NCBI RefSeq assembly: GCF_963668215.1
Contig: NZ_OY764190.1
Coordinates: 3,844,001 to 3,908,000, forward strand
Length of the DNA: 64,000 bases
From: an uncultured Desulfosarcina sp.
GTDB taxonomy: Bacteria > Desulfobacterota > Desulfobacteria > Desulfobacterales > Desulfosarcinaceae
Direction: 5' to 3'
A program made the translations under genes and the position numbers. This document shows positions 24,945-34,196 of this stretch, in pieces (positions within the stretch are counted from its first letter, which is position 1; each line of letters starts with the position of its first letter). Below the pieces are notes generated by a model, which did not search any database, was not told where the DNA came from, and saw nothing but the letters and a program-made list of their open reading frames with translations.

Positions 24945-26240
24945 ATGAAAACATCCAAGAAGACTACCGGAAAAAACATCGGTTCCTCGGACGAAACCAT
25001 GTTTTCTCCGGAAATTCGCCCCGTGGGAATCATCAAAAACGAGATCCAAAAGCCATTCCTAGTCGTCGGTGACGAAGGCCTCGACATGCAGAATAGCATG
25101 GAGGAGGTGCGCGAAGAAGTACGCAAATTGGACCAACGCATTTCAACCATTATTGTCGATGAAGACTGGGTGGGTGCACTCCATGGCATCGAAGCATATT
25201 CCCATCTTCTCGTGTTGTATTGGGCGCATAAGGTGAAGGAACAAGGCCGAGCCCTGAAAAGGGTGCACCCCATGGGAAGAAAGGAAATACCCGCGGTCGG
25301 CCTTTTTTGTACTTGCAGCCCGGCCCGGCCCAACCCGGTGCTTGCCTGCGTCGTACGGCTGCGTGAAAGAAAGGGCAACATCCTTAAGGTTTCCGGACTG
25401 GACGCAATCGATAAAAGCCCGGTAATCGATATCAAGCCCTATGTAAACAGTTGGTATCCCCGGGAAGAGGTATCGATGCCCGAATGGATGCGACGGCTTA
25501 TGCAGGAAGTCAACCCGCATGATCTCCTGAAACAAAATCCGAGGGCGAATTTCATCGATGCCATAGAAGAACGGGACCTGGCGCGCTGCTTGGTAAAAAC
25601 AGCGGAGATCCATGGCCATTATTGCCCGGGCAGCGCACTTGGCGTCATGGCGTCCATATATGGACTTGGCTTGGTTGACGGGCTCAACCGGCTCGACGAT
25701 ACCGTGACAAGTTCCGATGGTTTGGAAAATCTCATGGCCATCGTCGAAATCAATGCCTGCTTCGCAGATGGTGTGCAGGCGGTATCGGGGTGCACCCTTG
25801 GCAACAATGCCTTGATCTATCGCGATCTGGGCAAGCATGCCGTGACCTTTGCTATCAGAGGAGACGATATGGGCGTGCGTGTTTGTGCCCGCCCCGATTT
25901 TCGTGAAACCATCGGACGTCTGGTCCCTGCATTCTATCCGCTCATGGAAAAGGTGATCAAAAACAGGGTCTATACCAAAGAAGATGAAAAGCGATTCAAA
26001 GAGACAGCCCGGGAAGCGGCCTTTGCTATCATTACACAGGATTTCGAAGCGCTTTTTTCAGCCGAGCGGGTTCGCAGTGATTTGCCCGGGTACGCGCCGA
26101 TTGTCGACAGCATCATCTGCAAAAGCTGCGGCGAACAGCTTATGTCCACAAAAGTGGCAACCGACGGAGGATGCCTGATCTGCGCCGGAGAACAATATTT
26201 TCAGGTCGAGGGGAAAGGGATTGTTTCAAAAATCGGATAG
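24945..26240 (+). CDS. TrmO-FmdE fusion protein with C-terminal zinc ribbon
   Basis: 431 residues. Residues about 20-165 are a TsaA/TrmO domain with the signature CSPARPNPV (124-132); TrmO methylates N6 of t6A37 in tRNA using SAM. Residues about 210-385 are an FmdE domain with EIHGHYCPGSALGVMAS, a family first named in the molybdenum formylmethanofuran dehydrogenase operon. The end carries two CxxC pairs (CKSCGEQL and CLICAGE) that probably bind zinc or a cluster. The start ATG follows GGAAGGGAATCGGAAG. The fusion and the metal-linked neighbours suggest a role in metal or cofactor handling rather than plain tRNA modification; this is inference. Confidence 0.85.
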   Translation: MKTSKKTTGKNIGSSDETMFSPEIRPVGIIKNEIQKPFLVVGDEGLDMQNSMEEVREEVRKLDQRISTIIVDEDWVGALHGIEAYSHLLVLYWAHKVKEQGRALKRVHPMGRKEIPAVGLFCTCSPARPNPVLACVVRLRERKGNILKVSGLDAIDKSPVIDIKPYVNSWYPREEVSMPEWMRRLMQEVNPHDLLKQNPRANFIDAIEERDLARCLVKTAEIHGHYCPGSALGVMASIYGLGLVDGLNRLDDTVTSSDGLENLMAIVEINACFADGVQAVSGCTLGNNALIYRDLGKHAVTFAIRGDDMGVRVCARPDFRETIGRLVPAFYPLMEKVIKNRVYTKEDEKRFKETAREAAFAIITQDFEALFSAERVRSDLPGYAPIVDSIICKSCGEQLMSTKVATDGGCLICAGEQYFQVEGKGIVSKIG

Positions 26241-26376
26241 CGGGCCTAAAGGCCTGTTTCGGGGTCTATCCTATCCCGGAAGGAGAATTAGAGCGCCAAA
26301 TGGCGTTGGAGTAAAGCACGATTGGAAAAGAGGGCTTTTGCAATCATGGTTAACCATAACTTAATGGAGATTCGCA

Positions 26377-26516
26377 ATGAAAAAAAAACATCGTAACACT
26401 GACAGTCATGGCCATCATGATGGCGGCCGCGACCGCCATGGCAACAAACACGGTTACCATTGAAGGGACTTTTAAAGGAGCCTTGTTTTCCTATCTTGGC
26501 AAGGAGCAACCGACTA
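26377..26516 (+). pseudogene. Small exported protein, frameshifted and cut by IS630
   Basis: An AATGGAGA site precedes ATG 26377. The present frame after a run of nine A gives only a His-rich 28-residue peptide. With one A fewer it reads MKKNIVTLTVMAIMMAAATA, a good signal peptide, followed by TNTVTIEGTFKGALFSYLG. The IS630 element then ends the gene at the TA at 26515. It may be phase-variable or simply dead. The function of the full protein cannot be told. Confidence 0.5.
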
Positions 26517-27627
26517 TAAACAGCGTCATTATTATTTGCGCATTTACATGGGTTATGTTTATGCTCAATCCATGAAAAAAGCCAAAATATCAGATGCGGA
26601 AACCGTCATACTTATTCTCCAAGATGAGATTCGCAGATCCTATGAGGCCCGCTATGATCATAGGCTGCATGCTGTTCTAATGGTCGCTCAAGGCCAAAGC
26701 TGCAACAAGGTATCTCAGCTATTAGGTGATTCGCCACGTGCAGTTGCCTATTGGGTAAGTCGATTCGAGACTGAAGGGCTTTCCGGCCTTGCGGATGCCT
26801 ACCGTCCTGGAAGACCCGCAAAGCTCGATGAGCATCAACTAAAAATAATTGAAGCGGCATTACGATCTCATCCTTCACAGTATGGCCTTGAAGGCAATCT
26901 ATGGGATGGCAAGATGCTTTCCCATTTTATTGCATAGCAGTTTGGCGTTGAGCTTGGTGTACGACAATGCCAACGGTTATTCAGGCGTCTTGGCTTCCGA
27001 CTCCGAAAACCGAGGCCGCTAATAGCCAGAGCGGACCATGAAAAACAGGAAGCCTTTAAAAAAAATTGCTGAATATGCTGGCTCAAAAAATGTTGACCTT
27101 TGGTCCACAGATGAAGTCCACTTTCAACAACACGGCTCTCGGTGTCGAATGTGGATACCTCCGGAGTGCAAAGATCCCGTTGTGTTGCACTTTCCGACCC
27201 GAAAAAGCGTCGGGTACTTTGGTGCAATACGACTATGTGATGGTAAGCTTGTGAGTCAACGAGAAACCAATTCATTCAATGCCCAGTCTTATTGGAAATT
27301 CATGAAAAAGCTTCGCCAAATCAGCTACCATACTGGTCGACGGGTATTGGTCCTTGCCGATAATGCCCGCTATCATCATGCGAACCTACATGCCCAATGG
27401 CGAGAACAATGCTCCGACCGATTTTCGCAATTATTTTTGCCACCATATAGTCCAGACCTCAATCCAATTGAGCGGGTGTGAAAGCTGACCCGGCGTTTGG
27501 CTACTCACAACCGATACCTCGAAACAATTGACCACGTAGTGGACGCAGTTGAAAGCCAGTTCAAATTGTGGAGTAAACCAAATTTAACATTAAAGAAATT
27601 ATGCGCAATTATTTAGGTCGTCGTGTA
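26517..27627 (+). mobile_element. IS630-family element, degenerate
   Basis: About 1.1 kb, flanked by TA dinucleotides (26515-26516 and 27628-27629) as expected for this family. The left end reads TAAACAGCGTC and the right end, inward, TACACGACGACC; both continue to a TTGCGCA motif about 20 bp in. The encoded transposase is broken. Confidence 0.7.
26572..27616 (+). pseudogene. IS630 transposase pseudogene
   Basis: The N-terminal HTH part (MKKAKISDAETV start, LLGDSPRAVAYWVSRFETEG) is intact to 26937, where TAG interrupts the frame. Reading resumes in the same frame, shifts near the A-rich 27057-27066, then continues with VDLWSTDEVHFQQHG (first D), LVLADNARYHHA (second D) and PPYSPDLNPIERV (E). 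A TGA then replaces the tryptophan of the usual IERVWK. Three lesions mean the protein is not made. Confidence 0.85.
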
Positions 27628-27663
27628 TAAAACTCATGAAGGACGTATTGAGGTATTTTTAAT

Positions 27664-28966
27664 CAGTAAAATCCGGTTAAGGAATTGCATAAAAATAATT
27701 TAAAATCAGCAGGTTAAACGATATTTTTGCTTGACATTGGGTCGTCAATATGGGCGGCGTTTTGTATACCCTATTATATCAAGAGGTTATACATGCCACG
27801 CACATTCGACCCTTTCCAAAAGCTCAATGCCCTGGAGTTTTTCTCTTTTTTTCAACCAGCGACTGAGGCAACATCACGGATGCCAGCTCTTGATTCCAAA
27901 GGAAACCGACCATTGCAGATGACTTTTGAGGAACATCTGCGCGCGCTGGTTTACTTTCATCTTGAAGAACACCATTCTGCTCAACACCTGCTGCAAGTGC
28001 TTGAAGAAGATGATTTTGCCAAAAGTGCCATCGCACCAGAAAACGGAATCAAAAAGAGCAGCTTCTCAGAGGCCACCAACAGCCGGGGACTTGAACAGTT
28101 CATGTATGTCTATCAGAACTTACAAGCTCAGGCATCTTCGATTTTACCCAAGCAACATCCCGAACTCGGTGATCTGGTGGGGATCGACGGTTCCCTCATC
28201 GATGCAACCTTATCCATGCATTGGGCCGACTACCGTAAAAAATCCAAGAAGGCGAAGGTCCACGTCGGTTTTGATCTGAACCGGGCGATTCCAAGAAAGC
28301 TTTATCTTACCGATGGTAACGGGGCTGAAAGACCTTTCGTCAGCTTGATCCTGTCTGACGGTCAAACCGGTGTGATGGACCGGGGTTATCAAAGCCATCA
28401 ACGCTTTGACCAATGGCAGAATGATGGAAAGCTGTTTATGTGCCGGATTAAAGCCAGCACCAAGAAAACGATCATTAAACAAAACCCCATTGCCTCTGAT
28501 AGTATCGTTTTTTTTGATGCCATCGTTGTTCTGGGCACCACGGAAGTCAATCAAACACAAACCCCACTTCGTTTGGTGGGTTACGAGGTGGATCGCGTTA
28601 AATACTGGATCGCTACGAATCGTTTTGATTTAACTGCCGAGCAAATCGCCACTGCCTATAAGCTCCGATGGGATATCGAAAATTTTTTCGCTTGGTGGAA
28701 ACGGCACCTTAAAGTGTATCATCTCATCGCCAGGAGCGAGCATGGCTTGATGGTGCAAATTCTGGCAGGTCTGATCACCTATTTGTTGCTGGCAATCTAT
28801 TGCCATCGCCAATTTAACGAGCGCGTTTCCATCAAGAGAGTCCGCCAACTGCGCATAAAAATCCGGAATGAATTACGCGCTGGTGTTTTTGGCAAACCCC
28901 CTGATTCAAATTTTAAAGAGCAAGAATTACATACCGTTAATGCAAGTACTTAGCCGGAAATTACTG
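27664..28966 (+). mobile_element. IS4-family element, copy 2
   Basis: 1303 bp, in opposite orientation to copies 1 and 3. It is flanked by a perfect 9-bp duplication ATTTTTAAT (27655-27663 and 28967-28975). The right duplication overlaps the ATG of the NifU-like gene, so the insertion separated that gene from its ribosome site. Confidence 0.95.
27793..28953 (+). CDS. IS4-family transposase (copy 2)
   Basis: 386 residues, identical to the other two copies. The ATG 27793 has an AAGAGGT site; longer upstream readings run into the terminal region. Catalytic DDE and the Y-x2-R-x3-E-x6-K signature are intact, so it is probably active. Confidence 0.93.
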   Translation: MPRTFDPFQKLNALEFFSFFQPATEATSRMPALDSKGNRPLQMTFEEHLRALVYFHLEEHHSAQHLLQVLEEDDFAKSAIAPENGIKKSSFSEATNSRGLEQFMYVYQNLQAQASSILPKQHPELGDLVGIDGSLIDATLSMHWADYRKKSKKAKVHVGFDLNRAIPRKLYLTDGNGAERPFVSLILSDGQTGVMDRGYQSHQRFDQWQNDGKLFMCRIKASTKKTIIKQNPIASDSIVFFDAIVVLGTTEVNQTQTPLRLVGYEVDRVKYWIATNRFDLTAEQIATAYKLRWDIENFFAWWKRHLKVYHLIARSEHGLMVQILAGLITYLLLAIYCHRQFNERVSIKRVRQLRIKIRNELRAGVFGKPPDSNFKEQELHTVNAST

Positions 28967-28973
28967 ATTTTTA

Positions 28974-29420
28974 ATGAAAGCAGAAAAAATAAAAGATCAG
29001 CTCGTATATGAGGCACAGGAGAAGGACGAGAACGACTCAATTAAACGCCTTTTAGCCGATTCAGGCTATTCTGAAAAGGCTATCGACTATTATTTAAGAA
29101 GACCGCATTTCGGGGAGATACCCAATGCGGATATTGTTGCTGAATTGACAGGTTCATGTGGCGATAAAATGAAAATTTATATCGTTACGGTCAATGGCAT
29201 GGTGAGTAATGCGAAATTCCAGGTGATGGGTTGTGCAGGAGCTATCACTTCTGCCATGGCTGTAGTCGACTTAATTAAAGGGAATAGTCTATAATTTGCC
29301 AAAGCCATCGATGATGGAAAGGTTTTCCATATGCTGGAAAAGGTGCCGGTGGAAAAGCATCAGTGCATTCAATTGGCCGTCAAAACACTCCATAAGGCGT
29401 TAAACCCCAATGTTGCATAA
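28974..29420 (+). pseudogene. NifU/IscU-like iron-sulfur scaffold with in-frame stop
   Basis: The first 106 codons give a NifU/IscU-like fold with two of the three cluster cysteines (GSCGD and MGCAGA). TAA at 29292-29294 stops the frame, but it continues in phase as FAKAIDDGKVFHMLEKVP and VEKHQCIQLAVKTLHKAL to TAA at 29418. The third conserved cysteine (KHQC) lies after the stop, so the truncated form lacks a ligand. The 5' side is also cut by IS4 copy 2. Most likely a pseudogene; read-through is an alternative. Confidence 0.8.
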
Positions 29421-29495
29421 ATAAGATTGAAAAAAATCGCCAACTACCATTGTGAAAGTCGACGATAATCACAATATAGCTGATAGGGTTGTAAA

Positions 29496-30129
29496 ATGAA
29501 TCGTGAAAACAGGAATGATAACCCGCAAGAGAATCGCGGTAGGTGTGGGCACAAAGGCCATGGTCCTAGTAGCGCATGGATGCACGAGCCAAAAACGGTA
29601 TTCAGGCACTTACCGTTGAGAGACGGGCATGTGTTTGTCGATTTGGGTTGCGGTGCCGGAGATTACACAATCGAGGCAGCAAAAATTGTCGGTTCCGGTG
29701 GCAACGTGTATGCGTTCGACAAATGGCAATATCTGATCGATAGCCTGTCGAAAATAGCGACATCCCTGGGACTCAGCAATATTGTGGCCTTAACTGCGGA
29801 TATTACCTCCCCGCTGCCGATGCAGAATAGTAGTGTGGATATCGTGTTTATCGCCACGGTGCTTCATATTTTCAAACTAAAAACAACAGGGCCGTCAATT
29901 TTTTTCAGAGGTATTCAGAATGCTCAAACCGGAAGGTTGTCTGGCCATTGTGGAGTGTAAAAAGGAGGAACAATCCTTTGGTCCGCCCAAGCACATGAGA
30001 AATACCCCCGATGAGGTTGAAGTGGTGGCGGTTTCCTGCGGTTTCAAAAAAATCGACTACACTGACCTGGGATACAATTACATGCTTCAGTTCGCCCCCT
30101 CGGCAAAAAAGCCAATACCGGCGAGATAA
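29496..30129 (+). pseudogene. Class I SAM methyltransferase, frameshifted
   Basis: The N-terminus has a Cys/His-rich stretch (RGRCGHKGHGPSSAWMH) that could bind metal, then SAM motif I VDLGCGAGDY and the acidic motif II region. The frame breaks at a run of seven T (about 29900-29906). With one T fewer it continues FSEVFRMLKPEGCLAIVECK, the usual post-motif region, to the stop at 30127-30129. It is thus one gene in two frames. It shares direction with the NifU-like and DtxR genes. Confidence 0.75.
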
Positions 30130-30134
30130 TCATC

Positions 30135-30653
30135 ATGAAAGAAGGACCCGTTGAACATAAGCATGCAAGCATAATGGACATCACGGCGACCATGGAAGAT
30201 TATCTGAAGGTTATTTTTGATTTGGATAAAACCAAAAAAATGGTCCGCGTGAAGGACATCGCCAATAGGCTGGGCGTAAAGATGTCATCAGTGACCAGTA
30301 TGCTCAAGAAACTAGCGAAGTACGGACTTGTGAGATACAGGAAATACGAATATGTGGAGTTGGAAGAAACGGGAGCGGATTTTGCACAAGAGGTGTGTAA
30401 GCGGCATATGATATTGGTACGATTCCTTTCGGATATCTTGACGGTTGATAAGAAAACAGCTGCGAAAGAAGCGTGTAAGATGGAACATTTGATTAGCCTG
30501 GAGACCCTTGGCAACCTGAATGATTTTATGAATTTTGTGGAATCCTGCCCCAACGCTCGCGTAAGTTGGCCGGTTCGATTCAAAACCTATCGTGAAAACG
30601 GATGCAGACTTGGTATTTGCAAACAGTCAGGTACGAACGCCGCAAAAACATAG
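30135..30653 (+). CDS. DtxR/MntR-family metal-dependent regulator
   Basis: 172 residues; a start at ATG 30174 (MDITATMEDYLK) matches family N-termini better. The winged helix lies in VRVKDIANRLGVKMSSVTSMLKKLAKYGLV, and the dimerisation part has the CKRHMILVRFL and CKMEHLISLETL metal-ligand segments. Such proteins repress or activate genes in response to Fe2+ or Mn2+. It closes the metal/redox cluster and may control it. The gene is intact, in contrast with its upstream neighbours. Confidence 0.82.
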   Translation: MKEGPVEHKHASIMDITATMEDYLKVIFDLDKTKKMVRVKDIANRLGVKMSSVTSMLKKLAKYGLVRYRKYEYVELEETGADFAQEVCKRHMILVRFLSDILTVDKKTAAKEACKMEHLISLETLGNLNDFMNFVESCPNARVSWPVRFKTYRENGCRLGICKQSGTNAAKT

Positions 30654-30778
30654 GCTGTGTTTTTTTATTCTATTCTGACAAGGGAATCCGATTTAATCTG
30701 ATGTCGATGGATACGGGATTTTGGATAGACTTATTTGATTCAATTCGAAAGGGCTTAAAAGTATCCCATATTTAAAAA

Positions 30779-31135
30779 ATGACATTAAGACCCGGCGTCC
30801 AGTTGATCCTGACCAATCATACCCGGAATCTGCGAATCCATATGGATTATGAGATCGATCAGGCACCGGTCTCTTTCTGCTTCTCCTTGGCCCAAAAGAT
30901 GCGTTGCACGATGCGCCCGGCTTTCTGATCGATCATGGTGGTGAAGCGTGTTCCCGGAGACAGCGTGCTGGCCTACCTGCCCAAGATGCGAGGAGCCGTT
31001 GGTGTTTCTCCGGATCAGCGTGTTGCCGGTGTCTCTCTCCATTTTTCCGAGCCTACCTTTCGTGTGCTTTTCCCCTCACTACCCAGATATCTTGCCCAGA
31101 CCGCATTCGGCATTGTATCCGGGGCAAAGCATTGA
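30779..31135 (+). pseudogene. AraC-family regulator remnant (N-terminal part only)
   Basis: From ATG 30779 the frame reads RPGVQLILTNHTRNLRIHMD and then FCFSLAQKMRCTM, a ligand-domain pattern of PchR-like AraC regulators. TGA at 30926-30928 interrupts, then the same frame resumes with PGDSVLAYLPKMRG and RVAGVSLHFSEPTF to TGA 31133. The C-terminal HTH part is missing. The intact AraC gene at 34378 has a similar N-terminal style, so this is a decayed second regulator beside the TonB receptor. Confidence 0.6.
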
Positions 31136-31342
31136 CGGAACCATCATCCCGGACTCCCGAGCGGTATGACACCATCAAGCCGCATATCATGCCTCTGGAG
31201 GCGCTTCCGGACGAAGGCTGATCCGCAGATTATTTTGTGTTTTTCGGAGCAAAAGTTGTGCGGCTCCGAGTAGAAATTCTGCCTATTTTTCGGCTATATC
31301 TTCTTCCTGATATTTCCATGTATTCCTTTGGAGAGAAATACC

Positions 31343-31957
31343 ATGATCAAAAAAAGTACATCCCTGACCCTTGCCTTTTCCGGACTGGTCATGCTGGCGA
31401 CCAGCATCGTCCTTTATCTGGGGCCTGCCGGCCATGTGGCGCACTTTTGCCCGTGGACATGCATGGGCCTTTCCCGTCACCACTGGGGAGTTCTTCATCT
31501 GAACTCCGGCATTCTCTTTTGCCTGGCCATGGTGGTGCACACATGGCTAAACTGGCCTTTGCTGAAGGCCTATCTCAAAAGACAGAAATCGAAACATGCC
31601 AATGTGCCCCTTGCCGTTTCCCTGACCCTCACCCTGTATGTGTGCGTAGGGGGCTATTATGAACTCCCGCCCATGGGCCAGCTTTTAGGGATTGCCAGGG
31701 CCTGCCGCATGTCATCCATTCAGGAATATGGATCTCCGCCTTACGGGACTGCCGTCGACTATCCTGTAGCGCACATCGCCCGGTATATGGGGTGGGACCC
31801 GAAGCAATCCACTGCAAAACTTGCGGCGAACCATATTCTCGTTCAGTCCCCCAAGCAGTCCCTGGCCGATCTGGCCCGTACCAACCAAACCACCATCGGC
31901 CGAATACTGGATATGATGCAAACCGACACAACCGGAGGCTTCCATGAGAAAAACTGA
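31343..31957 (+). CDS. DUF4405 membrane protein
   Basis: 204 residues from ATG 31343, after GGAGAG. Three hydrophobic segments (about 6-26, 44-64 and 85-105) with histidines near their ends (HVAHF, HHWGVLH, HTWLNW) fit the DUF4405/cytochrome b-like family, which may bind haem. The C-terminal part is soluble (YMGWDPKQSTAKLAANHILV). It overlaps the TonB receptor start by 14 bp, so the two are coupled. A role in reductive release of iron or electron supply at the membrane is inference. Confidence 0.75.
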   Translation: MIKKSTSLTLAFSGLVMLATSIVLYLGPAGHVAHFCPWTCMGLSRHHWGVLHLNSGILFCLAMVVHTWLNWPLLKAYLKRQKSKHANVPLAVSLTLTLYVCVGGYYELPPMGQLLGIARACRMSSIQEYGSPPYGTAVDYPVAHIARYMGWDPKQSTAKLAANHILVQSPKQSLADLARTNQTTIGRILDMMQTDTTGGFHEKN

Positions 31958-34124
31958 CCTCACGACCCTTTTGTTCCTCATCTTCATTTTCGTTCTTGTC
32001 CGACCCGGGTTTGCCGACAACTCCTCCTCCGAGGCGCCGGACACCGATCCGGCGGAAACGGCGCAAACCGTCGAGACGCTGGACCCGATGGTCGTAACCG
32101 CCCAGAAACGATCCCAGAACGTCCAGGATCTACCGGGCAGCATCACCCTACTGGATGCCGAAACCATCGAGGATGCCCGTATCGAAGGTATGACGGATAT
32201 CTCCGGCCTAACGCCCGGCCTTGAATTTCGCAACGCGGGAAGCCGACGGCACAGCTTTACCTTCATGAGAGGAATCAAAAGCATTCACAACCAGGAATCG
32301 GCCATGGGTTACTATGTAGACGGTGTCGGCTACTCCAAATCATATATGTTCGACTTCCCGCTGTTTGGCGTCGAGCGGATCGAGGTGCTCAAAGGCCCCC
32401 AGGGCACCCTGTACGGCGGAAACACCATGGCCGGGGTCATCAATGTGATCACGGCCGAACCGGACAACCTTACCTGCAGCAAGTTGGCACTCGGTCTCGG
32501 CAACTATGATCGGGCTGAAGTTAAAGGGTCCGTGCGCACGCCTCTGATAGCAGACAAGCTCTTTTTCGGATTGTCCGGCCTTTTCGAGCAGCAGGATGAA
32601 GGGTTCATGGAAAACGATGTCGAAGCCGACGGAGATGAAGGCCGTCATTCGAAAGGCGGATCCGGCCGTTTCAAGCTCAAGTTTCTCCCCACGGACGATC
32701 TGGACGTCACTCTGAGCATCGACGGGCAGAGCTATGACGAAGGGGCTTTTCCTCTGCGCCGAACCGCCAGAAACGCATTTGTAAAAAACGGCATCTTTCA
32801 GGCCGATCCCGAGTACCATTATTCTCACGATTTTGAGGGTACCGCTGATACCGATTTCTGGGGTGCGAACTTGAACATCAACTATGCCTTTCCTTTTGCC
32901 ACCCTGGTCTCCATCACCGGACATCGGGACTATCGGGTGGATGAGATGGTTGACTCGGATTTCAGCCCTCTGGATATGACCCGATTGCATTATGTCCAAG
33001 AGGATAAAAGCTTTACCCAGGAACTTCGTCTGGTGTCGCCCGAATCGGACGACATGCTCCAATGGCTGGCTGGCCTCTATTATTTCAGCAACGATGCAGA
33101 AAACCGTACCACCAATTACTTTCGGTCCGCCATGGTCGGCAATCCCAACAATCCGTTCGGGACCGATACCGGCAACCGCTTGATTATTTCTGACGGCACC
33201 ACCGAAGGCATGGCCGTATTCGGCCAGGGGACCTATCGTTTCCTGGAACAATTCGATTTCACCCTGGGGCTACGCTATGAATATCAGGATGCCGAAATGA
33301 ACTGGACGCAAGAAAATTCCCCGGATCACGATACGGCCACGACCCTGGCATACCCGACCGCCGATAACGATTTCGATGCGCTGCTGCCCAAGGCCAGTCT
33401 GGCTTGGCATATGACAGCCAACCACATGGTCTATGCGACCTTTTCCGGCGGGTTCAGGGGCGGTGGATTCAACAAGGTGTCCCCGGAGGAAAATCGCGCA
33501 TTCGATGAGGAAACCAATTGGATGTACGAAATCGGCACTAAGTTGAGCTTTCTGGAGAAGAGGATCTTCGTGAACCTGTCCGGGTTTTACATGGATATTG
33601 AAGACGAGCAGATCGCCCGGTTCGATACGGACCTCAACTCCGCATATAACGTCAATGCCGGAGAATCCCACCGGTTGGGCATCGAGATGGAAACCCGCTA
33701 CACACCAGTTAGCGGGTTGGATTTCATCGCCGGTTTTACCGTTCTGGAAGCGGAATATGACAGCTACTCCGACGCGGCCCTGGGGACCGACTACTCGGGC
33801 AACCAGGTTTTCAATGTGCCCAATTTCTCGGGAAACATCGGGGTTCAATACCGGCGCCCGCTATACGGCCAATGGGACTTCATGGGACGCGTGGACGTCA
33901 TCGGAATCGGTAAACGGTATATGGACGATGCCAACGAGGTCGAGGAGGGCTCCTACGCGCTGGTCAATGCGAAAGCCGGTATCGAAGGCGAGCACCTGGA
34001 CATCTACCTTTGGTCGGACAACCTGTTCGATCGCCACTATATTGTGTTCGAAAATACCAGCAAAGGCATTACCGAGGACGGCGCACCCCTGACCGTTGGG
34101 GCAACGGTCAGTTATCGGTTTTAG
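31944..34124 (+). CDS. TonB-dependent outer-membrane receptor
   Basis: 726 residues. Signal peptide about 1-24, a TonB-box-like DPMVVTAQK (about 48-56), and a plug domain with LPGSITLLDAETIEDARI and VLKGPQGTLYGGNTMAGVIN. The 22-strand barrel ends in the aromatic terminal strand PLTVGATVSYRF. Substrate is not readable; the flanking AraC-type regulator of the PchR type suggests a siderophore or another iron chelate. Translationally coupled to the DUF4405 gene. Confidence 0.9.
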   Translation: MRKTDLTTLLFLIFIFVLVRPGFADNSSSEAPDTDPAETAQTVETLDPMVVTAQKRSQNVQDLPGSITLLDAETIEDARIEGMTDISGLTPGLEFRNAGSRRHSFTFMRGIKSIHNQESAMGYYVDGVGYSKSYMFDFPLFGVERIEVLKGPQGTLYGGNTMAGVINVITAEPDNLTCSKLALGLGNYDRAEVKGSVRTPLIADKLFFGLSGLFEQQDEGFMENDVEADGDEGRHSKGGSGRFKLKFLPTDDLDVTLSIDGQSYDEGAFPLRRTARNAFVKNGIFQADPEYHYSHDFEGTADTDFWGANLNINYAFPFATLVSITGHRDYRVDEMVDSDFSPLDMTRLHYVQEDKSFTQELRLVSPESDDMLQWLAGLYYFSNDAENRTTNYFRSAMVGNPNNPFGTDTGNRLIISDGTTEGMAVFGQGTYRFLEQFDFTLGLRYEYQDAEMNWTQENSPDHDTATTLAYPTADNDFDALLPKASLAWHMTANHMVYATFSGGFRGGGFNKVSPEENRAFDEETNWMYEIGTKLSFLEKRIFVNLSGFYMDIEDEQIARFDTDLNSAYNVNAGESHRLGIEMETRYTPVSGLDFIAGFTVLEAEYDSYSDAALGTDYSGNQVFNVPNFSGNIGVQYRRPLYGQWDFMGRVDVIGIGKRYMDDANEVEEGSYALVNAKAGIEGEHLDIYLWSDNLFDRHYIVFENTSKGITEDGAPLTVGATVSYRF

Positions 34125-34161
34125 CCCGCGTCGATCCATGTATTCCACAAATCGAAAAATC

Positions 34162-34190
34162 TTGACAAATCAGACAGACAGCACTATTAG
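34162..34190 (+). promoter_or_regulatory. Sigma-70-type promoter
   Basis: TTGACA (34162-34167), 17-bp spacer, TATTAG (34185-34190). Consensus -35 with optimal spacing. It lies 38 bp after the TonB receptor stop and about 85 bp before an intrinsic terminator. Confidence 0.55.
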
Positions 34191-34196
34191 AGAGAA

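Noticed and set aside
26377..26463. 28-residue His-rich peptide
   Set aside because: Out-of-frame reading of a signal peptide after an A9 tract; the alternative frame is clearly the ancestral one.
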